From Pseudomonas sp. BMS12 (lineage in GTDB: Bacteria > Pseudomonadota > Gammaproteobacteria > Pseudomonadales > Pseudomonadaceae), in contig NZ_LSOF01000019.1 of NCBI RefSeq assembly GCF_001592875.1, forward strand, positions 1-64,000: a stretch of 64,000 nt of DNA, written 5' to 3'. Each line of letters starts with the position of its first letter. Position 1 is the first letter of the stretch. The notes beneath the pieces are model-generated. The model saw nothing but the letters and a program-made list of their open reading frames with translations. It was not told the origin of the DNA and made no database searches. The translations under genes and the position numbers were made by a program. Positions 9,519 through 17,388 of the stretch are shown in pieces.

Positions 9519-10639
9519 TGCAACTGGCCTTCGTGCTGTACAAGTATTTCCCCTTTGGTGGCCTGCAGCGTGACTTCATGCGCATCGCCCTGGAATGCCA
9601 GGCGCGCGGCCACGCCATCCGCGTCTACACACCGATCTGGGAAGGCGAGGTGCCGCCGGGTTTCGATGTGCGAGTGGCGCCGATCAAGGCCTTCTTCAAT
9701 CACCATCGCAACGAGAAGTTCAGCGCCTGGCTGGCGGCGGACCTGGCGCGCGACCCGGTGGACCGGGTGGTGGGTTTCAACAAGATGCCGGGCCTGGATG
9801 TCTACTACGCCGCCGACGGCTGCTACGAAGACAAGGCGCAGACCTTGCGCGCGCCGATCTACAAGCGCTGGGGGCGCTACAAGCACTTCGCCGACTACGA
9901 GCGCGCGGTGTTTGCGCCCGAGTCGAAGACCGAGATCCTGATGATCTCCGAGGTGCAGCAGCCGCTGTTCATCAAGCATTACCAGACCCCAGAGGCGCGT
10001 TTTCATCTGCTGCCGCCTGGTATCGCCCAGGATCGCCGCGCCCCGGCCAATGCCGGCGAGATTCGCGCCGAGTTCCGCCGTGAGTTCAAGCTGGCCGACG
10101 ACGACCTGCTGCTGGTGCAGATCGGTTCGGGCTTCAAGACCAAGGGCCTGGATCGCAGCCTCAAGGCGCTCGCCGCCCTGCCACGCGAGCTTAAAAAACG
10201 TACCCGACTGATCGCCATCGGCCAGGACGATCCCAAGCCCTTCCTGCTGCAGGTCAAGGCGTTGGGGCTGTCCGATCAGGTGCAGATCCTCAAGGGGCGC
10301 AGCGACATCCCGCGCTTCCTGCTCGGTGCCGACCTGTTGGTCCACCCGGCCTACAACGAGAACACCGGTACCGTGCTGCTGGAGGCCGTGGTCTCCGGCC
10401 TGCCGGTGCTGGTCAGTGCGGTGTGCGGCTACGCCCACTACATCGCCGAAGCGGATGCCGGCCGCGTGCTGTCCAGCCCGTTCGCTCAGGACGAACTCAA
10501 CCGCCTGCTGGCCGAGATGCTGGCCGACGATGCGGCTCGCCAGCGCTGGAGCCGCAATGCGCTGGCCTTTGCCGATACTGCCGACCTGTACTCCATGCCG
10601 CAGCACGCGGCCGATGTGATCCTGGCGGAGCGGGCATGA
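9518..10639 (+). CDS. waaG: LPS core UDP-sugar glycosyltransferase I
   Basis: GT4 (GT-B fold) enzyme that starts the outer core on HepII; in P. aeruginosa WaaG adds GalN, and a hexose in enterics. 373 residues. The N-terminus MQLAFVLYKYFPFGGLQRDF is diagnostic of WaaG. The C-terminal sugar-nucleotide site contains NENTGTVLLEAVVSGLPVL, with the paired Glu residues of the EX7E motif. It overlaps both waaC and waaP. Confidence 0.95.
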   Translation: MQLAFVLYKYFPFGGLQRDFMRIALECQARGHAIRVYTPIWEGEVPPGFDVRVAPIKAFFNHHRNEKFSAWLAADLARDPVDRVVGFNKMPGLDVYYAADGCYEDKAQTLRAPIYKRWGRYKHFADYERAVFAPESKTEILMISEVQQPLFIKHYQTPEARFHLLPPGIAQDRRAPANAGEIRAEFRREFKLADDDLLLVQIGSGFKTKGLDRSLKALAALPRELKKRTRLIAIGQDDPKPFLLQVKALGLSDQVQILKGRSDIPRFLLGADLLVHPAYNENTGTVLLEAVVSGLPVLVSAVCGYAHYIAEADAGRVLSSPFAQDELNRLLAEMLADDAARQRWSRNALAFADTADLYSMPQHAADVILAERA

Positions 10640-11442
10640 AGCTGATCCTCGCCGAACCCTTCAAGAGCCTGTGGGCCGCAAAGGACCCCTTCGTCGCCGT
10701 CGAGGCGCTGCAGGGCAAGGTCTATCGCGAGCTGGAAGGGCGCCGCACCCTGCGCACCGAGGTCGAGGGGCGCGGCTATTTCGTCAAGATCCACCGCGGC
10801 ATCGGCTGGGGCGAGATCGTCAAGAACCTGCTCAGCGCCAAGTTGCCGGTACTCGGTGCCGGCCAGGAGTGGCGGGCAATCCAGCGCCTGACCGAGGCCG
10901 GCGTGGCGACCATGACCGCCGTGGCCTATGGCGAGCGTGGTGGTAGCCCGGCGGCACAGCACTCCTTTATCGTCACCGAGGAACTGGCACCAACCACCGA
11001 TCTGGAGCAGCTGAGCCTGAACTGGTTGCAGCAGCCGCCCGAGCCACGCCTCAAGCGCGCGTTGATCGCCGAGGTGGCGCGGATGACCGGCGCCATGCAT
11101 CGCGCCGGGGTCAACCATCGCGACTGCTATATCTGTCACTTCCTGCTGCATACCGACAAGCCGGTGACGGCGGACGATTTCCGCCTGTCGGTGATCGACC
11201 TGCACCGTGCCCAGGTGCGCGCTGCCACGCCGACCCGCTGGCGCAACAAGGACCTGGCTGCATTGTATTTCTCTGCCCTGGACATCGGCCTGACCCGCCG
11301 CGACAAGCTGCGCTTCCTGCGCACCTATTTTCAGCGCCCGCTGCGCGACATCCTGCGCGACGAGGCGCGGCTGCTGGCCTGGCTGGAGCGCAAGGCGGAC
11401 AAGCTCTACGCGCGCAAGCAGCGCTACGGGGATGCGCTCTGA
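10636..11442 (+). CDS. waaP: LPS core heptose (HepI) kinase WaaP
   Basis: Kinase-fold enzyme that phosphorylates HepI of the inner core, a modification needed for outer-membrane integrity and reported essential in P. aeruginosa. The 268 residues match the family. The catalytic segment NHRDCYICHF near residues 161-170 keeps the Asp at about 163, and VIDLHRAQ is the metal-binding segment. The start at 10636 overlaps the waaG stop (ATGA). It is the first of four consecutive kinase-like genes. Confidence 0.96.
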   Translation: MKLILAEPFKSLWAAKDPFVAVEALQGKVYRELEGRRTLRTEVEGRGYFVKIHRGIGWGEIVKNLLSAKLPVLGAGQEWRAIQRLTEAGVATMTAVAYGERGGSPAAQHSFIVTEELAPTTDLEQLSLNWLQQPPEPRLKRALIAEVARMTGAMHRAGVNHRDCYICHFLLHTDKPVTADDFRLSVIDLHRAQVRAATPTRWRNKDLAALYFSALDIGLTRRDKLRFLRTYFQRPLRDILRDEARLLAWLERKADKLYARKQRYGDAL

Positions 11443-12176
11443 TGGCTGGTTGGAACCTGGCCTCGGCCTATGCGCAGCTGGCGGATGATTTTGGTGATCT
11501 GCAGCGGGTTTTTGCCCTTGAAGGCAAGCGGCTGACCAAGGACCCGCTGTCCGAGGTGATCCTGATCGAGCGGGATGGTGTGCGCTACTACGTCAAGCGC
11601 TACTGGGGCGCCGGCAAGGGGTTGCGTCGTTATCTCGGTCGGCCGCGAGTCAAGGCCGAGTGGCAGAACCTCAAGCGCTTTGCGAAGTGGGGTATTCCTA
11701 CCGCCGAGATCGTCGGCTACGGCCTGGAGCGGCGCCTAGGGGCGTTCGTGCGCGGCGCGTTGATCACCCGAGAGCTGAAGAACACCCAGGATATGGCCTT
11801 ATTGGCCAAGTGTGGCGATGCACGTCTCAAGGACGGCGTGTGGGTGCGGCGAATCAGTCAGCAGCTGGCCGCGGCGACACGCACGCTGCACGCTCATCGC
11901 TTCGTTCATAACGACCTGAAGTGGCGCAACCTGCTGGTCAATGATCGCGCCGAGCTGTTCTTCATCGACTGCCCCACCGGCGGTTTCTGGTGGGGACCGC
12001 TGCTCGATTACCGCATCGTCAAGGACCTGGCCTGCCTGGACAAGGTGGCCAAATACCAGCTGTCACGCACCCAGCGTCTGCGCTTCTACCTGCAATACAG
12101 CGGTGGCTCGCGCCTGGACGGCACCGACAAACGCCTTATCCGCAAGATTCTGCAATTCTTCGAGGGCAGGGAATGA
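11442..12176 (+). CDS. wapP: LPS core kinase-family protein (WapP-like)
   Basis: InaA/WaaP-type kinase fold, 244 residues, probably phosphorylating an inner-core heptose. The catalytic loop FVHNDLKWRNLL near residues 154-165 keeps Asp at about 158, and FFIDCPTGG supplies the metal-binding Asp. The start overlaps the waaP stop (TGATG). Position and family match the gene directly after waaP in P. aeruginosa; the exact substrate is inferred, not seen. Confidence 0.85.
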   Translation: MAGWNLASAYAQLADDFGDLQRVFALEGKRLTKDPLSEVILIERDGVRYYVKRYWGAGKGLRRYLGRPRVKAEWQNLKRFAKWGIPTAEIVGYGLERRLGAFVRGALITRELKNTQDMALLAKCGDARLKDGVWVRRISQQLAAATRTLHAHRFVHNDLKWRNLLVNDRAELFFIDCPTGGFWWGPLLDYRIVKDLACLDKVAKYQLSRTQRLRFYLQYSGGSRLDGTDKRLIRKILQFFEGRE

Positions 12177-12916
12177 GCGACTTTATCGCCGCGGAGGATC
12201 GCGCCATCCTCGAAAGCCACGGACTGGCCGATTACGACGCACTGTGGGCGCTGCAGCTGGAAGCGGTGGACGAGCCCAACACCGAGCGCGGTGGCTGGAG
12301 CAGTGTCTACCGCCTGGACCTGGGAGAGGCTGCCTATTACCTCAAGCGCCAGAGCAACCACCTGACCCGTAGCCTGCTGCGCCCGCTGGGCGAGCCGACC
12401 TTCGCCCGCGAATTCCGCAATATCCGCCGCTATGCCGAGCTGGGCATTCCCGCGCTGCGGGCGGCCTTCTTCGCCGAGCGGCGGCTGCCCGGCGAGCGCC
12501 GCGCCATTCTCCTTACTCGTGCGCTGGATGGCTGGCAGGATCTGGACCATTGGCTGCAGGTCTGGGCGCAACTGGATGATGTCCGTCGCCGCGCCATCCT
12601 GCGCGCCTGTGGTGCGCTGGCGCAGCGTCTGCACGCCGCCGGCCAGGTGCACGGCTGCTTCTACCCCAAGCACATCTTCCTGAAAGAGGACGGTGAGGGC
12701 TTCGCGGCGCAGCTGATCGACCTGGAGAAGACCCGTCCGCTGCTGCTCGGTGAGCGCGATCGGATCAAGGATCTGGAGCCGCTGCTGCGCCGCGCCAGCG
12801 TCTGGAGCGAGGACGAGGTGCGCCAGCTGCTGGCCGCCTACCTGGGCCAGGCGGGGGATCTCGAGCGCTGGGGCCAGCGCCTCGGGGCGCGGCGCCGGCA
12901 CAAGGAATCGCGCTGA
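12173..12916 (+). CDS. wapQ: LPS core kinase-family protein with altered catalytic loop (WapQ-like)
   Basis: 247-residue WaaP-family kinase fold. The catalytic loop reads VHGCFYPKHIF near residues 159-169; aligned with WaaP HRDCYICHF, the catalytic Asp is replaced by Cys at about residue 162. The later LIDLEKTR segment keeps its Asp. It may therefore be a low-activity kinase or a pseudokinase partner of WaaP/WapP. Translation is probably coupled to wapP (ATGA overlap at 12173) and to the next gene (TGATG at 12914). Confidence 0.82.
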   Translation: MSDFIAAEDRAILESHGLADYDALWALQLEAVDEPNTERGGWSSVYRLDLGEAAYYLKRQSNHLTRSLLRPLGEPTFAREFRNIRRYAELGIPALRAAFFAERRLPGERRAILLTRALDGWQDLDHWLQVWAQLDDVRRRAILRACGALAQRLHAAGQVHGCFYPKHIFLKEDGEGFAAQLIDLEKTRPLLLGERDRIKDLEPLLRRASVWSEDEVRQLLAAYLGQAGDLERWGQRLGARRRHKESR

Positions 12917-14337
12917 TGCAGCTGGCCGAGCTACTGCACGCCGGGCGCACGCCTGCACTGCCGCTACAGCTGCAGCTGGGTGGCGAGGCGCTGGTTGTGG
13001 AGCGTCTGCTGCGGGTGCTGCCGGGGCAGCGCTATGTCGGTCTGGCCCGCTGGCAAGGCCGCGCGGTGCTGGCCAAGCTGCTGGTCGGCGGCAAGGCCGA
13101 GCGGCACTTCCAGCGCGAACTCACCGGTGCGCGCCTGCTGGCCGAACAGGGGCTGCTCACGCCGGCGCTGCTGGCCGAAGGCTTCGCGGCCGGGCAGGGC
13201 GGCTGGTTGCTGTTCGACTATCTGGAGGGGGCCGAGAGCCTGTGGGACGCCTGGCGCGCCGTCGAGCGCGAACCGTGGCTGTCGGACGCACAGCAGGCGG
13301 TGCTGGGCGAGGCCTTGAGTGCCATTGGCCAGCTGCATGCCAAGGGTCTGTGGCAGGCCGATCTGCACCTGGACAACCTGCTGCGGCATGAGGGAAGTCT
13401 GTTCGTCATCGATGGCGGCGGCGTACAGGTCGAAATGGCCGGCCAGCCGCTGTCGCGCCAGCGCGTGCTGGAAAACCTCGGAGTGTTCTTCGCCCAGCTG
13501 CCGGCCGAGCTGGAGCCTTTCACCGAGGAGTTGCTGGTGCACTACCTGCTGGCCAACGGCGAACATGCCCTGCCGCTGGAGGCCCTGCTCAAGGAAGTGG
13601 AAAAGGTGCGGCGCTGGCGCCTGCGCGACTACCTGAAGAAGGTCGGTCGCGATTGCAGCCTGTTCGCGGCGAAGATCGGTGCCTTTGGCTTGCGCGTGGT
13701 GCGCCGCGAGCAGGACGCCGAGCTGACGCCGCTGCTGGGTGAGATCGATGCGTGCATCGACGCCGGCCATCTCTACAAGACCGGAGGCGCCGCCACCGTC
13801 GCCCGCGTCGAGCTGAACGGCCGGCCGCTGGTGGTCAAGCGCTACAACATCAAGAACTGGTTGCACTGGCTCAAGCGCTTCTGGCGCCCCAGCCGGGCCT
13901 GGCACAGCTGGGTCGAGGGCAATCGCCTGACGCTGCTGGGCATCGCCACGCCGCGCCCGCTGGCGGTAATCGAACGGCGCTGGTGCGGGCTGCGCGGTCG
14001 TGCCTACCTGGTGACCGAGTACTGCGGTGGCGAGGACCTGATCGCGCGTTTCGCGCCGCATGTCGATGGTTGTCCGCCGCAGGCCGAGCTGGCGGCGCTG
14101 GACCGGTTGTTCGCCGCACTGATCCGCGAGCGCATCAGTCACGGCGACTTCAAAGGTCACAACCTGTTCTGGGATGCCGGCCGCTGGAGCCTGATCGATC
14201 TGGACGCCATGCGCCAGCACGCCGGGCGGAGCGGCTTCGCCCGCGCCTATGCCCGTGATCGTGCGCGCTTCCTGCGCAACTGGCCGGCCGAGTCGGCGTT
14301 GCATCGTCTGCTGGACGCCCGCCTGCCGCGTCTCTGA
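12916..14337 (+). CDS. Tandem two-domain LPS kinase-family protein
   Basis: 473 residues made of two kinase-fold halves. The N-terminal half has LWQADLHLDNLL near residue 146 followed by FVIDGGG. The C-terminal half has ISHGDFKGHNLF near residue 408 followed by LIDLDAM. Both halves keep the catalytic-loop Asp and a second metal-binding Asp. It is the last gene of the waaF operon. Single-domain paralogues lie just upstream, so it looks like an internal duplication or fusion. An LPS phosphorylation role is inferred from context; the substrate is unknown. Confidence 0.8.
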   Translation: MQLAELLHAGRTPALPLQLQLGGEALVVERLLRVLPGQRYVGLARWQGRAVLAKLLVGGKAERHFQRELTGARLLAEQGLLTPALLAEGFAAGQGGWLLFDYLEGAESLWDAWRAVEREPWLSDAQQAVLGEALSAIGQLHAKGLWQADLHLDNLLRHEGSLFVIDGGGVQVEMAGQPLSRQRVLENLGVFFAQLPAELEPFTEELLVHYLLANGEHALPLEALLKEVEKVRRWRLRDYLKKVGRDCSLFAAKIGAFGLRVVRREQDAELTPLLGEIDACIDAGHLYKTGGAATVARVELNGRPLVVKRYNIKNWLHWLKRFWRPSRAWHSWVEGNRLTLLGIATPRPLAVIERRWCGLRGRAYLVTEYCGGEDLIARFAPHVDGCPPQAELAALDRLFAALIRERISHGDFKGHNLFWDAGRWSLIDLDAMRQHAGRSGFARAYARDRARFLRNWPAESALHRLLDARLPRL

Positions 14338-14387
14338 CGCGACCGCGCGGTCGGCGCTCGGCGATACCCGTCACGGGTGTCTGTCGC

Positions 14388-14393
14388 TATAAT
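14388..14393 (+). promoter_or_regulatory. Sigma70 -10 element upstream of the carbamoyltransferase operon
   Basis: A perfect TATAAT, 87 nt before the GTG start at 14480, in a 142-nt gap after the waaF-to-kinase operon. I see no clear -35. It probably drives the carbamoyltransferase, wapH and the downstream variable sugar genes. Confidence 0.5.
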
Positions 14394-14407
14394 CCCCGGC
14401 TTTGTTC

Positions 14408-14427
14408 GGGCGAAAGCAGTTTCGCCC
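14408..14427 (+). promoter_or_regulatory. Leader hairpin upstream of the carbamoyltransferase
   Basis: GGGCGAAA and TTTCGCCC form a perfect 8-bp stem around a GCAG loop just downstream of the TATAAT at 14388. It would lie in the 5' leader of the transcript. There is no T run, so it is more likely a leader or pause structure than a terminator. Confidence 0.4.
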
Positions 14428-14479
14428 TTCCATCTGTCCCGGCGGCGTTGTCCGCCCGTAGCTGTAAAGAGGCTTTCCC

Positions 14480-16234
14480 GTGGCATTGACCATTCTCGGC
14501 CTGTCCGGCGCGCTCAGCCATGACCCGTCCGCTGCCCTGTACATCGACGGCAAACTGATCGCGGCGGTCGAGGAAGAGCGCTTCGTGCGCGACAAGCATG
14601 CGAAAAACCGCATGCCCTACGAGTCCGCCAAGTTCTGCCTGGAACAGGCCGGGATCAAGCCGTCGGATGTCGACGTAGTGGCCATCCCCTTCGCCCCCAT
14701 CAGTCTGTTCGGCAAGGCCCGCTGGCAATACGCCAAGCGCTACTGGTACGCACCGGATCGCGCCCTCGATGCGATCCTCATGGGCAATCGCCGCTACAAG
14801 CGCTACCACAAGAAAATCCAGTGGTGCCTGGAGCAGCTGGGCTTCGACCTGAAAAAGGTCAAGATCGAGCCGGTCGAACATCACCTGGCCCACGCCTCCA
14901 GCGCCTACCATTGCTCGGGCTTCACCGAGAAGACCGCGATTCTCGGCATCGACGGCAAGGGCGAGTACGCCACCACCTTCTTCGGCTACGGCGAGAACGG
15001 CAAGATCCACAAGATCAAGGAGTTCTACGATCCGGATTCGCTGGGCGGTCTGTATGGCGCGATCACCGAATACCTGGGCTTCGAGATGCTCGACGGCGAG
15101 TTCAAGGTCATGGGCATGGCGCCCTACGGCGACGCCGCCAAGTATGACTTCTCGCGTCTGGCCAAGTTCGAGAACGGCGAGCTGGTGATCAACACCGACT
15201 ACGCCAACGTCATCGGCTTCCGTCGCTACAAGGAAAACGGCAAGGGTTACTACTTCTCGCCCAAGCTGATCGATTGGCTGGGGCCGAAACGCCAGGGCGA
15301 CATCGCCGACGACCCCTACATCCACTACGCCGCCAGCATGCAGGCGCTGTTCGAGAAGCTGGCGCTGGAGATGATGGAGTACTACCTGGGCGACGTGCTC
15401 AAGGAGACCGGCAAAATCGCCTTCGCCGGCGGCTGCGCGCTGAACGTCAAGCTGAACCAGAAGATCATCGCTCGCGATGACGTGAAGGAACTGTTCGTGC
15501 AGCCGGCTTCCGGCGACGCCGGCACTGCGGTTGGTGCCGCCGCCTATGTGTCGGTGGCGCGTGGCGTGCCGGTGGAGAAGATGGAGCACGTCTACCTCGG
15601 CCCGTCCTACTCCAACGAAGACGTCATCGCCGCCTGTGCCAAACACCCGAATGCGCCCAAGTTCAAGCAGATCGACAACGTCGAGCAGCGCATTGCCAAG
15701 ATCATGGTCGACGCCAACCCGGTGGCCTGGTTCCAGGGCCGCATGGAGTTCGGCCCGCGCGCCCTCGGTGGCCGCTCGATCATCGGCTGTCCGAGCGTGC
15801 CGGGCGTGGCCGACCGCATCAACGAGCAGATCAAGTTCCGCGAGCGCTGGAGGCCCTTCTGCCCGTCGATGCTCGACACCGTGGCGCCGCAGATGCTCAA
15901 GGTCGACCACCCGAGCCCCTTCATGACCTTCACCTTCGAGGTCAACGAGGAGTGGAAAAACCGGGTCGGCGAAGTGGTGCACGAGGACGGCACCTCGCGC
16001 GCCCAGGTGCTCAAGCGTGAGTACAACCCGCGCTGGTATGACCTGATGGTCGAGCTGGAGAAGCTGACCGGCAACGGCGTGTCGTTGAACACTTCGCTCA
16101 ATCGCCGCGGCGAGCCGATGATCTGCTCGCCGACCGATGCCCTGAACATGTTCTACGGCTCTGATCTGCAGTACCTGATCATGGAAGACATCCTCGTGGT
16201 CAAGGACGGCAAGGACTGGTATGACGGCGTCTGA
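14480..16234 (+). CDS. Carbamoyltransferase of LPS core (NodU/TobZ family)
   Basis: 584 residues. N-terminal Kae1-like domain: MALTILGLSGALSHDPSAAL, EEERF, and the metal-binding histidines of EHHLAHASSAY near residue 132. C-terminal carbamoyltransferase domain with EFGPRALGGRSIIG near residue 423. The family makes carbamoyl-adenylate from carbamoyl phosphate and ATP and transfers the carbamoyl group to a sugar hydroxyl; P. aeruginosa core carries 7-O-carbamoyl on HepII, a likely product here. The GTG start has AAAGAGG about 8 nt upstream. Its end overlaps wapH by 14 nt. Confidence 0.88.
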   Translation: MALTILGLSGALSHDPSAALYIDGKLIAAVEEERFVRDKHAKNRMPYESAKFCLEQAGIKPSDVDVVAIPFAPISLFGKARWQYAKRYWYAPDRALDAILMGNRRYKRYHKKIQWCLEQLGFDLKKVKIEPVEHHLAHASSAYHCSGFTEKTAILGIDGKGEYATTFFGYGENGKIHKIKEFYDPDSLGGLYGAITEYLGFEMLDGEFKVMGMAPYGDAAKYDFSRLAKFENGELVINTDYANVIGFRRYKENGKGYYFSPKLIDWLGPKRQGDIADDPYIHYAASMQALFEKLALEMMEYYLGDVLKETGKIAFAGGCALNVKLNQKIIARDDVKELFVQPASGDAGTAVGAAAYVSVARGVPVEKMEHVYLGPSYSNEDVIAACAKHPNAPKFKQIDNVEQRIAKIMVDANPVAWFQGRMEFGPRALGGRSIIGCPSVPGVADRINEQIKFRERWRPFCPSMLDTVAPQMLKVDHPSPFMTFTFEVNEEWKNRVGEVVHEDGTSRAQVLKREYNPRWYDLMVELEKLTGNGVSLNTSLNRRGEPMICSPTDALNMFYGSDLQYLIMEDILVVKDGKDWYDGV

Positions 16235-17372
16235 GCAGGCCTCGGGCCAGGCGCAGCGCTGGATTCTGCAGTTCTGCCACGGCTATGACGGCCCGTTCCT
16301 GGATTGTGCGCGGCAATACGCAGTGCTGTTCAAGGGCACGCCATACAAGGTCTGCACCGTCTACCTGACCGGCGCGCCTTCGGCAGAAGTCGAGCGCGGC
16401 TCGGCTTCCGACGAGGTGATCTTTCTCGACTATTCCAGTCGTCAGGTGCGTGGTCTCAAGCTGGGCGCGATTCGCGATTTTCGCCGAATCGCCGCCTCGC
16501 GCGACTTCGCCCTGTGCATCGCGCACCGCTTCAAGCCAATTTACGTTGCCCTGCTCGGCAGCGGCCTGCCGGTGATCGGCGTGCACCATGCATTCGGCGA
16601 CTACAAACGGCGCTCCCGGCAGCTGTTCGCCAACGTTTTCCGCAAGCGTCTGAGCCTGCTCGGCGTGTCCAATGCCGTACGCGACGACATGCGCGCCTGC
16701 CTGCCATCCTGGCCCGCCGAACGTATCGAGACCCTGTACAACCGCATCGACATCGAGGCCGTGCAGGCCGAACAGGTTTCTCGCGAGCAGGCTCGCGAGC
16801 ATCTGGGCTTGCCCCAGGACGCCTGGGTGGTCGGCAACGTCGGCCGTCTGCATCCGGACAAGGACCAGGCCACATTGATCCGCGGCTTCGCTCAGGCGCT
16901 GCCGCAGCTGCCTGGCGGCAGTCTGCTGGCGATCATGGGCAGTGGCCGGCTGGAGGCCCAGCTCAAGGCCCTCGCGGCCGAGCTGGGTGCCAGCGATGCT
17001 GTGCGCTTCCTCGGTCAGGTGGCCAACGGCCGGCGTTATTTCAAGGCGTTCGATGTGTTCGCACTGACCTCCGACCACGAGCCGTTTGGCATGGTGCTGT
17101 TGGAGGCTATGGCGGCAGGCATTCAAGTTCTGGCAACAGATTGCGGAGGTGCCCCGGAAGTTGTGGGAGACCCGGAGGGTCTGTTTGCGATGCAGAATGT
17201 TGCGGGTCTGTGTCAATGCCTGGTGACGCAGGCCGGCTCTCATCAAAATTCCGATGTAATGGCCAAGCGGCTATGCCGCTTTTTTTCCGATGCCGCAGCT
17301 AGGGAGTGTTTTTGGCGGTTGGCGACTGTGAGTCAATTGATCGGCCCATCTGCCACGATGGCAGATGGCTGA
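16221..17372 (+). CDS. wapH: Family 4 glycosyltransferase of the LPS core (WapH-like)
   Basis: GT-B fold enzyme, 383 residues, expected to add an outer-core glucose. The C-terminal donor site contains EPFGMVLLEAMAAG near residues 287-300 (EX7E). The start lies within the end of the carbamoyltransferase gene. The last 85 or so codons, from about base 17110, switch abruptly from GC-rich to AT-richer codon use, matching the following genes rather than its own 5' part, so the gene looks mosaic. Assignment as WapH rests on family and position. Confidence 0.8.
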   Translation: MTASEQASGQAQRWILQFCHGYDGPFLDCARQYAVLFKGTPYKVCTVYLTGAPSAEVERGSASDEVIFLDYSSRQVRGLKLGAIRDFRRIAASRDFALCIAHRFKPIYVALLGSGLPVIGVHHAFGDYKRRSRQLFANVFRKRLSLLGVSNAVRDDMRACLPSWPAERIETLYNRIDIEAVQAEQVSREQAREHLGLPQDAWVVGNVGRLHPDKDQATLIRGFAQALPQLPGGSLLAIMGSGRLEAQLKALAAELGASDAVRFLGQVANGRRYFKAFDVFALTSDHEPFGMVLLEAMAAGIQVLATDCGGAPEVVGDPEGLFAMQNVAGLCQCLVTQAGSHQNSDVMAKRLCRFFSDAAARECFWRLATVSQLIGPSATMADG

Positions 17373-17388
17373 TTCTCGGGAGCGAAAT

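Noticed and set aside
10423..10635. Upstream extension of waaP
   Set aside because: It overlaps waaG; the ATG at 10636 gives the conserved 268-residue WaaP.
12964..14304. 446-residue open frame antisense to the tandem kinase gene
   Set aside because: Gln/His-rich shadow of GC-biased codons, with no motif.
14428..14479. JUMPstart/ops element before the carbamoyltransferase
   Set aside because: The sequence CCCGTAGCTG resembles only part of GGCGGTAGCGT and lacks the GGCGG half next to it.
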